A stretch of DNA of 6,701 nt from JAZDOK01 sp043798715 (lineage in GTDB: Bacteria > Vulcanimicrobiota > JAZDOK01). A model generated the notes under the pieces. The model was not told the DNA's origin and did not search any database. It saw nothing but the letters and a program-made list of their open reading frames with translations. The DNA lies in assembly GCA_043798715.1 (NCBI GenBank), contig JAZDOK010000022.1:1-6701 (forward strand). Reading direction: 5' to 3'. Of the stretch, positions 1-6,626 are shown in pieces (position 1 is the stretch's first letter; every line of letters starts with the position of its first letter). The translations under genes and the position numbers were made by a program.

Positions 1-14
1 CACCCCTCCCCCCT

Positions 15-1271
15 TCAATCCTGCCAGTTGACGATACGCTCGCAGAAATCGTAGAGGTCTATCTTGTCGTTGTCGAAGGGCTCTATCGCCTGCCGGATAT
101 GGTAGATCCGTGAGTTCGGTATTCCCGGATAGATCTTCATATAATAGGCATACAGGACGTCCCGCCAGGAGGTGTCCTCTGCGAAGCTCGTCACCTCGGC
201 TATGTAGCTGTAGAAAAACATATCCGGTATGTAGCCCTCAGGATCCGGCGGAGAAAAGTAGATAGAGATGCCGTGGTCGTCTGCGCGATCGGGGCTGTTT
301 CTGACATAAACGACAGCCCCTTCAATTGCGTTCATGACGGCCTGCGCCTTATCCTGGATTGCCGGAAAATCCGAGCCTGCCAGCAGGGCCGCGTTCAGCG
401 CCAGAATAGCCCCGGAGAGTGACGGAATGCGCCCCATGTCAAGAAGAGAAAGGGTAATAGTCTGCTGCCCCTGGTGGGCTTCATGGTAGAGATCGACTAT
501 GCGGCAGCCGAAGTCCGGCGTGGATATCGCCGGGCTCTGCGTGACTGCTTTCAGAATTTCCGCCATGGGCCAGGTGGTCCCGGAATTTTCCGAGCCGACG
601 AGATAGCCGATGCCGGTGCTCCGAAGCTCATGGGCCACTTCCGCCATCTGCATGAGGCAGGCGTCGAGAGCGATAAGGTCAAATCTGGTTGCGGAACTCT
701 CTATTGCGTCCCGCAGGCCCTTCAGGGCGGTGAATCTCCCGTAGCTGGTCATGTCTATATTGAGCCCCTGCCAGCCGTAGCCGTGATCTCCGATCAGGAG
801 GAGGTTCCGCTCCGCCGGGTAGCGGGCGGCCGCCCAGTTGATGAAGGCGCAGAGTTCCGCCGGGTCGGCCATGTCAACTTCCCGGCCGCCACGGCCGTCT
901 CCCCAGTCGGAGATTGCGTTTTGCTCCGTCGGCTCCATTCCCGGCGTAAGGTAAAAGCGATGGGCGATCGTCCAGCCGCCGAAATCGGGCATCGGATTAT
1001 AAATATAGCGATCAAGCTGGACCACAATGTTCACGTTCTCCGTACTCCCCGCCCCGGCATCCAGGATCTCGTGAAAAGCCTGGATGAAGTCCTGCTGCAT
1101 GGAAAACTCGTCCCCGTTTAGATACATCATGATCGTCCATTTCTTCGGGACGGGCGGAGGCGTCGGGGCATAGCGGGAGGAAGAAGTTACCTGGCCGCAT
1201 CCGGCTGAAAAAAGAATGACAAACATCACAAGAATTAAGGCAAAGCCTCGTCCGCTGAAAGTCTTCGTCAT
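15..1271 (-). CDS. Clostripain-like (family C11) cysteine peptidase, predicted lipoprotein
   Basis: This 418-residue protein belongs to the clostripain/C11 peptidases of clan CD. The N-terminus has a basic stretch, a hydrophobic segment (about residues 10-22) and a lipobox ending FSAGC, so Cys25 is the likely lipidated residue and the protein is probably membrane-anchored outside the cytoplasm. The family start WTIMMYLNGD lies at 45-54. The catalytic His is in GDHGYG (His163) and the nucleophile is in LDACLM (Cys205). The HGISIYFSP segment at 333-341 is the usual distal C11 block. Length and motif order are consistent with an intact enzyme. Known C11 enzymes cleave after Arg or Lys; specificity here is not readable. 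The start is supported by AAAGGAG at 1281-1287, 9 bp upstream. The gene lies 44 bp downstream of the antiporter gene on the same strand, so co-transcription is plausible. A purine-rich run on the minus strand follows the stop and may be the ribosome-binding site of a gene beyond the window. Confidence 0.88.
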   Translation of the reverse strand: MTKTFSGRGFALILVMFVILFSAGCGQVTSSSRYAPTPPPVPKKWTIMMYLNGDEFSMQQDFIQAFHEILDAGAGSTENVNIVVQLDRYIYNPMPDFGGWTIAHRFYLTPGMEPTEQNAISDWGDGRGGREVDMADPAELCAFINWAAARYPAERNLLLIGDHGYGWQGLNIDMTSYGRFTALKGLRDAIESSATRFDLIALDACLMQMAEVAHELRSTGIGYLVGSENSGTTWPMAEILKAVTQSPAISTPDFGCRIVDLYHEAHQGQQTITLSLLDMGRIPSLSGAILALNAALLAGSDFPAIQDKAQAVMNAIEGAVVYVRNSPDRADDHGISIYFSPPDPEGYIPDMFFYSYIAEVTSFAEDTSWRDVLYAYYMKIYPGIPNSRIYHIRQAIEPFDNDKIDLYDFCERIVNWQD

Positions 1272-1315
1272 TTCTCAGATCTCCTTTCTGTCAGGCAGGT
1301 TCAAGGCGTTTCAAA

Positions 1316-3331
1316 TCAGCTTATTTCCCCGGGTAAAGCCGGGAGAAGGGATTCACCATCCTTAAAATAAGACCAGGTCCCTTCCATGCTCTCCGGGTCT
1401 CCCGTATAGAAGAGAACATCACCCTCCTGTAATTGAAAATCAGGGGAAGGATTCTGCAGTAATTCGGAATCTCTTCGCACCGCCAGGACCGTGACGCCCG
1501 CTCTTTTTCTGATGTCCAATTCCAGGAGGCTCTTTCCAGCCACAAAAGAACCCGGCGGAATGCGATAGGCGTCCATGTCAATCTTCTGAAGGCACTCGCT
1601 CGCATTAAAAATACGGCACTGGCCGACTTCGACGTAACGCAAAGCCTGGTAATTATCCATCCTTATCTTTTCGACCATTTCCAGGATCGCATTTTCCGGG
1701 TAACGGTAATGGTTGAGCACCCTGGAAAATATTTCAATCGAGGTTTCAAATTCTTCCGGAATCACCTCGTTGGCGCCCAGGGATTTCAGATCGGCCACTT
1801 CCGCCAGATACCTGGTCCTTACGATGATGTGGAGGTCAGAGTTGGCACTCCGGGCGATGGATACGATTCTCCTGGTGGAGGCGGGGTCCGATATGGCAAT
1901 CACCAGCAGGCGGGCCCTGCCGATGCCCAGGCGTTTAAGCTGATCGGGGCTGTTCCCGTCCCCGAAATAAATGGGTTCACCCTTCTTCCTCATCTTCCTG
2001 ACGATTTCGCTGTTCCCATCGAGCACTGCGTAGGAAAGATTAGCTTCTTTCAGTACCCGGGCCAGGTTATTCCCGTTGAGACCGAACCCGATAATCAAAA
2101 CGTGGCCCTGTCTTTTCCCCAGTTCCTGGGGAACGTCCGACCTCATGTGGAGGTATCTCTGGATTATTTTTTTCCTGACCACCCAGGTGGTTATTAGAGG
2201 TGCCGCCTGAAAAAGGAAGGGTGAGAGAAGCATGGTCACGATGGAGGCGGAGAGAAATAGCTGGTACATCTCGGGTGAAAGGAGCCCCGAGGCCCGGGCC
2301 GCTGAGGCCAGGACGAAGGAAAATTCTCCGACCTGGGACAATCCCAGGCCGACATGTATGGAAGTCCTGAGGGTGCTCCCCGTGATCAGGGCTGACAGGC
2401 TCCCGGTGAATGTTTTGACCAGGATGATGGCCAGGCTGATGGCTGTCACCGCCCCGGCATACCTGGCGGTTATACTGAGGTCGAGAAGCATGCCTACCGA
2501 GATAAAGAAAAGGCTCATGAAAGCATCTTTGAGGGGAAGGAAATCCGAGGCGATCTGGTGGGAGTATTCCGATTCAGCAAGCAGAAGTCCCGCCAGAAAA
2601 GCACCCAGGGCCAGGGAGAGGCCGATTTCGGAGGTGAGCAGGGCGGTACCCAGGCAGAGAAAAAAAATGGTGATCATGAATAATTCCCGGCTCTTGGTGT
2701 GGATCACACGGTGCAAAAGTGCGGGAAGACCCCATCTGGCCACCAGCAGGTAAAACCCAAGAATCAAGACCCCTTTTCCGAGCTTAATAATTGTCCCCAA
2801 AAAGTCCACGCCGCCGCTGCCGAGCGCCTGTGTTAAAAGCATGAGGGGAACCACGCAGAGATCCTGGAATATGAGGATGCCCACCATGAGGCGTCCGGAA
2901 GGGGCATCCAATTCGCCCTTCATCGCCAGCAGCTTGAAAACAATGGCCGTACTGCTTAGAGCGATGAGAAACCCGAATAAAATCGAAGGGGCCAGGTGAT
3001 GATTCAGGAAGGGAAGAGCCAGGAAACTGACGAGAAAAATGGTCAGCACCATCTGGGTCCCGCCTCCCAGAAGAGCAGCTCTTTTTATAGATATGAGACT
3101 CGCGGTGGAAAACTCCAGGCCGACCGTGAATAAAAGGAGAATAACCCCGATCTCGGCCAGTACTTCGATGGCATTGGTGTCAGTAACAAGATGAAAGCCG
3201 GAGGGCCCTATGAGAATGCCGGCCAGGAGAAAACCGACCAGGGAGGGAATGCGAAACCGGTTCAGGGCCAGCACCACCAACGCGGAAGCCCCGAAGACAA
3301 TCACCAGGGATTTTAAAAGGTTTTCTACCAT
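1316..3331 (-). CDS. CPA2-family monovalent cation:proton antiporter with RCK (TrkA-N/TrkA-C) domains, KefB/KefC-like
   Basis: This 671-residue inner-membrane transporter would exchange K+ or Na+ for H+. Residues 1-385 form the hydrophobic Na+/H+ exchanger domain with many membrane spans. Visible family blocks are LLLFTVGLEFS (65-75), SSTAIVFKLL (126-135), IFQDLCVVP (154-162, with the conserved Asp157), ALGAFLAGLLLAES (241-254), PLKDAFMSLFFISVGM (266-281) and GLSQVGEFSFVL (330-341). A cytosolic TrkA-N/RCK Rossmann domain starts near 408, with GFGLNGNNLA (415-424), an acidic residue Asp438 at the expected end of strand 2 and GDGN at 457-460, which fits NAD(H)-type nucleotide sensing. A TrkA-C domain spans about 590-652. 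Length is typical of full KefB/C-type proteins. GGAGG on the minus strand at 3350-3354 is 18 bp from the ATG, longer than ideal, so initiation may have been coupled to the upstream oxidoreductase frame, whose TGA ends 7 bp before this ATG. The transported ion cannot be settled from sequence alone. Confidence 0.9.
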   Translation of the reverse strand: MVENLLKSLVIVFGASALVVLALNRFRIPSLVGFLLAGILIGPSGFHLVTDTNAIEVLAEIGVILLLFTVGLEFSTASLISIKRAALLGGGTQMVLTIFLVSFLALPFLNHHLAPSILFGFLIALSSTAIVFKLLAMKGELDAPSGRLMVGILIFQDLCVVPLMLLTQALGSGGVDFLGTIIKLGKGVLILGFYLLVARWGLPALLHRVIHTKSRELFMITIFFLCLGTALLTSEIGLSLALGAFLAGLLLAESEYSHQIASDFLPLKDAFMSLFFISVGMLLDLSITARYAGAVTAISLAIILVKTFTGSLSALITGSTLRTSIHVGLGLSQVGEFSFVLASAARASGLLSPEMYQLFLSASIVTMLLSPFLFQAAPLITTWVVRKKIIQRYLHMRSDVPQELGKRQGHVLIIGFGLNGNNLARVLKEANLSYAVLDGNSEIVRKMRKKGEPIYFGDGNSPDQLKRLGIGRARLLVIAISDPASTRRIVSIARSANSDLHIIVRTRYLAEVADLKSLGANEVIPEEFETSIEIFSRVLNHYRYPENAILEMVEKIRMDNYQALRYVEVGQCRIFNASECLQKIDMDAYRIPPGSFVAGKSLLELDIRKRAGVTVLAVRRDSELLQNPSPDFQLQEGDVLFYTGDPESMEGTWSYFKDGESLLPALPGEIS

Positions 3332-3338
3332 GCGGGGC

Positions 3339-3528
3339 TCACTTAGGCGCCTCCAGGTAGCAGGCCAGGGGTTTGCCCTCGGCCAGCGCCAGAGCGCACT
3401 TGTTGCAGGATACGCAGGTGGCCCGGCGGGTATCCCCCGATATGACCGCTGGCCGTCGAGGAACTCATGAAACGGTTTGGGATTTCCATGTTTCCAATTC
3501 GAATCGGTTCAAACAGAAGACTTTTCAT
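3339..3528 (-). pseudogene. Remnant of an old-yellow-enzyme-type NADH:flavin oxidoreductase with its middle deleted
   Basis: From an ATG at 3528 (minus strand) the frame encodes MKSLLFEPIRIGNMEIPNRF and a few more residues, the classic start of FMN-binding OYE/2,4-dienoyl-CoA reductase-type enzymes. After about 29 codons the similarity stops. In a different frame, 3434-3339 encodes 31 residues beginning DTRRATCVSCNKC and ending in a TGA at 3339-3341. CVSCNKC followed by GKPLACYLE resembles the C-terminal end of the same family. About 300 internal codons are therefore absent and the two ends are out of frame; the N-terminal frame alone would give only 61 residues. The junction lies around 3434-3455. 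A promoter and a GAGG site (3537-3540) still precede the ATG. The remnant cannot form the TIM barrel and is taken as non-functional, or as an assembly collapse of an intact gene. Confidence 0.72.
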
Positions 3529-3560
3529 ATATTCTGCCTCAAAATTATGATTATGTGGGC

Positions 3561-3589
3561 ATTATATCATATTTCAAAATCTTTTTGAA
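3561..3589 (-). promoter_or_regulatory. Predicted sigma-70 promoter for the leftward block
   Basis: On the minus strand, an extended -10 TGATATAAT lies at 3569-3561, with TTCAAA at 3589-3584 (4 of 6 matches to TTGACA) at a 17-bp spacing. Transcription would start near 3554, about 25 bases before the oxidoreductase-remnant ATG, and could still drive the antiporter and protease genes. This is prediction by motif only. Confidence 0.6.
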
Positions 3590-3621
3590 GAGATTGTTGG
3601 GTGGAGAGTCTGTAAAGGATA

Positions 3622-3630
3622 TGATATAAT
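3622..3630 (+). promoter_or_regulatory. Predicted extended -10 promoter for the rightward block
   Basis: TGATATAAT at 3622-3630 is a perfect extended -10 element (TGnTATAAT). No good -35 box lies 16-18 bp upstream, as is common for extended -10 promoters. The expected transcription start is near 3637, giving a leader of about 39 bases before the GH125 ATG. The leader contains the strong ribosome-binding site GGAGG at 3663-3667. Confidence 0.6.
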
Positions 3631-3675
3631 AGATAAAGAATTATTAACAATCCTTAATTTGGGGAGGGGCGGAAC

Positions 3676-5289
3676 ATGAAAAAAATCGAAGGTCAGGGAG
3701 AACCGTTTTTCCCGGGGAAAGAAATTAAATCAACACCGGAAGAGAGGGCCGCGCGTCTTCAGGCGGAGGCCGAAAAAGTCATCCGTCAAAGCTCGGAGTC
3801 CGACAGGGTGATCCTGTCCGGAAAAAAGAATGCCGCGCTCGTGGCCGACATGGAGATGATGTCCCGCTTGAAAAAGGAAGGGAAAGTCAGCTTAAGGCAG
3901 GAAGGGTCGCCGGTGGACCGGTATACGGCAGGGTTTGAAACTTCCAACACCTATGCCCGGGAGACTTTTAAAAAATGCCTGCCCAATACCCTGCAGACGA
4001 CTGTTTCCCTGAAAGGCGACGACACCACCTTCACCATCACCGGCGACATCCCCGCCATGTGGGTGAGGGACTCCTGCGCCCAGATTCACCCTTATGTCTC
4101 CATGTGCAAGGACAATCCAGACCTGCAGAGAGTCATCCAGGGAACAATTCTCAGACACGTCAAAAATTTCAACTCCGCCGAAGCGGACGCGCCCTTCATC
4201 AACTCCTGGAAAGACGACTACACACCCTGGGAAAAAAAGTACGAACCGGACGGCATCGCCTACCTCATCCGCCTGTCCTCGCTCTATACCACGACGACCG
4301 GTGACGTGTCCTGGGCGCAAAAATCCGGAGACTTCGACGCCCGCAAGGCTTTTGACAAGGCGCTTGATCTCATAAAGGAGAAGTCCGGCCCCGAGGGCCT
4401 GGTTAAGTGCCCGAACCGCCCCAGCGATGACTGGACCAAGTTTCCCTACCTCATTCCCACCAACATGTTCCTGGCCGCCCAACTCCCGAAGCTGAAAGAC
4501 ATGTACCAGAACATCTGGAATGACCCGGTGCGGGCGAAAGAGTGCGAGGACCTCGAGAAGAACATCCGCTCGGGAATAGAGCGCTACGGGAAGGTCAACC
4601 ACGAGAAATACGGCACCATCTGGGCCTACGAGGTGGACGGGAAAGGCAATGCCAACCTTATGGACGACGCCAACGTGCCCAGCCTGCTGGCGGCCCCCTA
4701 CCTGGAATTCTGTTCGCCCTCGGATCCCACCTATAAAAACACGCGGAATTTCGTCCTGAGCCCGGATAATCCCTACTACTGTTCCGGCGCCCTGGGAGCC
4801 GGCGTGGGCAGCCCGCACACGCCCGGGAAGAGGGTCTGGCCCATGTCCCTCATCATGCAGGCGCTTACCTCGAATGAGCCGAACGAAATACGGACACAGC
4901 TTGCCTCCCTGGACAAACTTGACGCCGGGACGCACTACATGCACGAGGGAGTCAATCCCGACAATCCCAGCGAATATAGCAGGGGCTGGTTCTCCTGGGC
5001 CAATTCACTCTACAGCGAGATGATTATGAAAAAGGTCATCGGCCTTAATTATTATCCCGGTGACGGCACATATATCAAACCCAACCTGAATCCTGAATGG
5101 AACAAAGTCGAACTGAACAACACCGTTCCTTTTGGGGATATTTCATCCCTCAAGCTTAAGGTTTCCGGCGACGGCTCCGAAATCATCTCGGCCACCGTGA
5201 ACGGCAAGCCCGTGCCCGTTGACCCCGAAAAAGGCGTCAAGGTCACGGAAGATACGGCGGATGTCGTGATTCAAACGAAAGCTTTCTAG
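3676..5289 (+). CDS. Glycoside hydrolase family 125 (exo-alpha-1,6-mannosidase, former DUF1237)
   Basis: This 537-residue enzyme carries the GH125 signature blocks in order: CLPNTLQTTV (101-110), GDIPAMWVRDS (123-133), RPSDDWTKFPYLIPTNMF (248-265), NLMDDANVPSLL (327-338), GVGSPHTP (376-383), VWPMSLIMQALTS (387-399) and MHEGVNPDN (422-430) followed by WFSWANSLYSE (438-448). Characterised GH125 enzymes are metal-independent, inverting exo-alpha-1,6-mannosidases with an Asp acid and a Glu base. The Asp of RPSDD (251 or 252) and Glu424 are the likely equivalents here, to be confirmed by alignment. No signal peptide is visible, so the enzyme is probably cytoplasmic and acts on imported mannosides. 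A charged helical leader of about 75 residues and a C-terminal segment from about 455 to 537, rich in predicted beta strands, make it longer than the core family. The ATG is supported by GGAGG 8 bp upstream. It is the first gene of the rightward block. Confidence 0.9.
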   Translation: MKKIEGQGEPFFPGKEIKSTPEERAARLQAEAEKVIRQSSESDRVILSGKKNAALVADMEMMSRLKKEGKVSLRQEGSPVDRYTAGFETSNTYARETFKKCLPNTLQTTVSLKGDDTTFTITGDIPAMWVRDSCAQIHPYVSMCKDNPDLQRVIQGTILRHVKNFNSAEADAPFINSWKDDYTPWEKKYEPDGIAYLIRLSSLYTTTTGDVSWAQKSGDFDARKAFDKALDLIKEKSGPEGLVKCPNRPSDDWTKFPYLIPTNMFLAAQLPKLKDMYQNIWNDPVRAKECEDLEKNIRSGIERYGKVNHEKYGTIWAYEVDGKGNANLMDDANVPSLLAAPYLEFCSPSDPTYKNTRNFVLSPDNPYYCSGALGAGVGSPHTPGKRVWPMSLIMQALTSNEPNEIRTQLASLDKLDAGTHYMHEGVNPDNPSEYSRGWFSWANSLYSEMIMKKVIGLNYYPGDGTYIKPNLNPEWNKVELNNTVPFGDISSLKLKVSGDGSEIISATVNGKPVPVDPEKGVKVTEDTADVVIQTKAF

Positions 5290-5314
5290 AACGACAAAAA
5301 GAGGAGCTGTTCAC

Positions 5315-5692
5315 ATGAAAGAAAAGATTCTTGTCGTTGATGATGAGATTCAACCGCTTAAGACTGCCCGGATTTTGTTGGAACAGCATGAATACGAGGT
5401 TGTAACTGCACGGGGGGGTAAAGAGGGCTATCAAAAAGCCGTATCCTCCCTGCCCGCTCTTATCCTGATGGATTTGGACATGCCGGATATGGATGGGGGG
5501 ACAACGGCACAGGAACTCAAAGAAAACCCTAAAACAGCGGATATTCCGGTAATTTTCGTATCCGGATTGGTTCTTAACAGCGATGTGAAAAAGAATCCCA
5601 GGATCGGGGACAATTACTGCGTCACAAAACCTTACAATGTTGACTATTTATTGAAATTGATTCGAAAAGTCTTAGACGGCGAACCTGTCTGA
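5315..5692 (+). CDS. Stand-alone response regulator receiver domain protein (CheY-like)
   Basis: The 125 residues make up one complete REC domain and nothing else. The acidic pocket is Asp9-Asp10 in ILVVDDE, the phospho-acceptor is Asp53 in LMDLDMP, the Thr/Ser switch position is Ser83 in FVSG, and the invariant lysine is Lys105 in TKPY. There is no output domain, so it must act by protein contact or as a phosphorelay intermediate. The residue three before the lysine, usually aromatic in CheY-like domains, is Cys102, with Tyr101 next to it. The gene starts 25 bp after the GH125 stop, with GAGGAG at 5301-5306 and an 8-bp spacer, consistent with an operon. Codon third positions look AT-richer than in the GH125 gene, which may point to a separate origin. 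No sensor kinase lies in the window, so the partner is unknown. Confidence 0.9.
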   Translation: MKEKILVVDDEIQPLKTARILLEQHEYEVVTARGGKEGYQKAVSSLPALILMDLDMPDMDGGTTAQELKENPKTADIPVIFVSGLVLNSDVKKNPRIGDNYCVTKPYNVDYLLKLIRKVLDGEPV

Positions 5693-5768
5693 ACCTGTAG
5701 GCCAGCGCGCACTCCTACGTCAGCAGAAAACCCGGGAGACTAACAAAAAAAACAGAAGTGAACAAACG
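5693..5768. other. Short spacer between receiver and binding-protein genes
   Basis: This 76-bp gap ends in an A-rich stretch and a weak GAAG ribosome-binding site (5755-5758). A small GTAGG/CCTAC stem (5697-5701 with 5714-5718) has a 12-base loop and no T run, so it is not a convincing terminator. No clear promoter was seen, which leaves read-through from the receiver gene as the simplest reading. Confidence 0.4.
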
Positions 5769-6530
5769 ATGAAGAAAAATCGCCTTTTCAAAACGTCTTT
5801 CATGCTTTTATTATTATTGATTTTATCTTTTACCGCTCTGTCCTGCTCCCGACAGCCGGCCCAGACCGGCGGTGAGCAGCCGGCAGCGGTAAAGACGACC
5901 CAGACCCGGCCGGCGGCGGAAAAGCCAAGGCTCGGCGTCTCCCTCCCCAACCGGCAGCACGATTTCTACAAGGACCTGGAGGAGGGTCTCAAGGCGGAAG
6001 CAGAAAAAGAAGGCTTCGATCTCATCGTCCGGGATGCGGATTTCAGGATGGCCAAACAGGTCTCCGACGTCGAGGATTTCGCCGTACAGAAGGTGGATGC
6101 CCTCATTATCTGCCCGGTTGATTCCAAGGGTGTGGAAAAGGCCATCCAGACCGCCAACAACGCGAAAATTCCCGTCTTCACTGCGGACATCGCCGCGGAG
6201 GGCGGAAAAGTGGAATGCCACGTCGCCTCGGACAACGTCCAGGGCGGGCGCAAGGCCGCCGAATTCATGGGAAAGCTCCTCAAGGGAGACGTGGCGCAGT
6301 TTCCGAAGGAAATCGGCAGGAAGACCATAGAAACCGTGAAAAAATTCCTCAAGGGTGAAAAGATTCCGGCCCTGATCCCGGTGGAGGTAAGTATAATTGA
6401 CAAGACCTACCTGGCCAGGGAAGCCAACACCAGGAAAAGATACCGGGCATCCCTGTATCTTTTTTGCAAACCGGCCGGGAATCGGACTCTGTCTGACAGC
6501 AACATGGCCCGCCGGCATGCGCCCGACTGA
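5769..6530 (+). CDS. Sugar-type ABC transporter substrate-binding lipoprotein (RbsB-like), internally truncated
   Basis: The 253-residue frame begins with a lipoprotein signal: basic start, hydrophobic run 11-22 and TALSC, with Cys26 as the likely lipid site, although Ala at -3 is atypical. A Ser/Pro/Gln/Thr-rich linker follows to about 50. Residues 53-174 match the first lobe of type-1 periplasmic binding proteins (Peripla_BP_4, RbsB-like): RLGVSLPNRQHDFYKDLEEG, VDALIICPVDSKGVEKAI, IPVFTADI and SDNVQGGRKAAEFMGKLLKG. The next residues, from 175, are VAQFPKEIGRKTIETVKKFL and GEKIPALIPVEVSIIDK, which belong at the far C-terminal end of the family. Roughly 100-120 residues, most of the second lobe and part of the ligand-binding cleft, are missing, joined in frame near 6291. 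From residue 223 the frame runs through an intrinsic terminator, so the last 31 residues look non-native. Sugar binding is unlikely to survive. No permease or ATPase gene follows. Confidence 0.75.
   Translation: MKKNRLFKTSFMLLLLLILSFTALSCSRQPAQTGGEQPAAVKTTQTRPAAEKPRLGVSLPNRQHDFYKDLEEGLKAEAEKEGFDLIVRDADFRMAKQVSDVEDFAVQKVDALIICPVDSKGVEKAIQTANNAKIPVFTADIAAEGGKVECHVASDNVQGGRKAAEFMGKLLKGDVAQFPKEIGRKTIETVKKFLKGEKIPALIPVEVSIIDKTYLAREANTRKRYRASLYLFCKPAGNRTLSDSNMARRHAPD
6435..6465 (+). terminator. Strong Rho-independent terminator inside the binding-protein frame
   Basis: AAAAGATAC (6435-6443) pairs with GTATCTTTT (6455-6463). A C/T mismatch and an inner GGG/CCC stem close a 3-base CAT loop, and the T run continues to 6465. 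The shape is a standard intrinsic terminator for rightward transcription. Its place inside the open frame suggests that the original stop codon of the binding protein lay just upstream and has been lost. Confidence 0.75.
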
Positions 6531-6574
6531 ACATTTTGAGAGGTGTCAGCCAGAATGCGAGTGTCAATGTCCAG

Positions 6575-6613
6575 GGAAAATGTCACCCAAATTGTTCTAG
6601 GAAAATGTCACCC
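6575..6613. repeat. Two direct copies of GGAAAATGTCACCC, 25-bp period
   Basis: The identical 14-mer lies at 6575-6588 and 6600-6613, separated by 11 bp. On the opposite strand it reads GGGTGACATTTTCC. It is the best-conserved part of the TGTCA array and probably a transposase-binding repeat. Confidence 0.7.
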
Positions 6614-6626
6614 CCCTGAGTTTGAT

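Larger units (their letters stand above)
3561..3630. repeat. Inverted repeat pairing the two divergent -10 regions
   Basis: ATTATATCAT at 3561-3570 is the exact reverse complement of ATGATATAAT at 3621-3630, with 50 bp between the arms. Each arm is the extended -10 element of one of the two divergent promoters. The symmetry may simply reflect two consensus promoters, or the arms may also be a binding site for a shared regulator. Confidence 0.55.

Noticed and set aside
474..1121. 215-codon open frame on the plus strand
   Set aside because: It is antisense to the C11 peptidase gene, shows no recognisable motifs, and overlaps the catalytic His and Cys coding region.
1709..2753. Plus-strand open frames of 162, 76 and 173 codons opposite the antiporter gene
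   Set aside because: The antiporter frame has the full set of CPA2 and RCK motifs. These frames show no family signature.
3892..4944. 350-codon open frame on the minus strand
   Set aside because: It lies wholly opposite the GH125 gene, whose family motifs are unmistakable. Its Gly/Val/Arg-rich composition is typical of an antisense shadow of GC-biased codons.
5697..5718. GTAGG/CCTAC hairpin after the receiver gene
   Set aside because: A 5-bp stem with a 12-base loop and no T run is too weak to call a terminator.
6392..6402. TATAAT overlapping TTGACA
   Set aside because: The two hexamers are in the wrong order and overlap, so they cannot form a promoter. They lie inside coding sequence.
6489..6499. 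Palindrome CTGTCTGACAG
   Set aside because: It is a perfect but short palindrome that could arise by chance. It lies outside the main TGTCA ladder, and nothing ties it to a specific function.
5823..6518. 231-codon open frame on the minus strand
   Set aside because: It is a shadow of the binding-protein gene, which has a signal peptide and family blocks in the sense frame.
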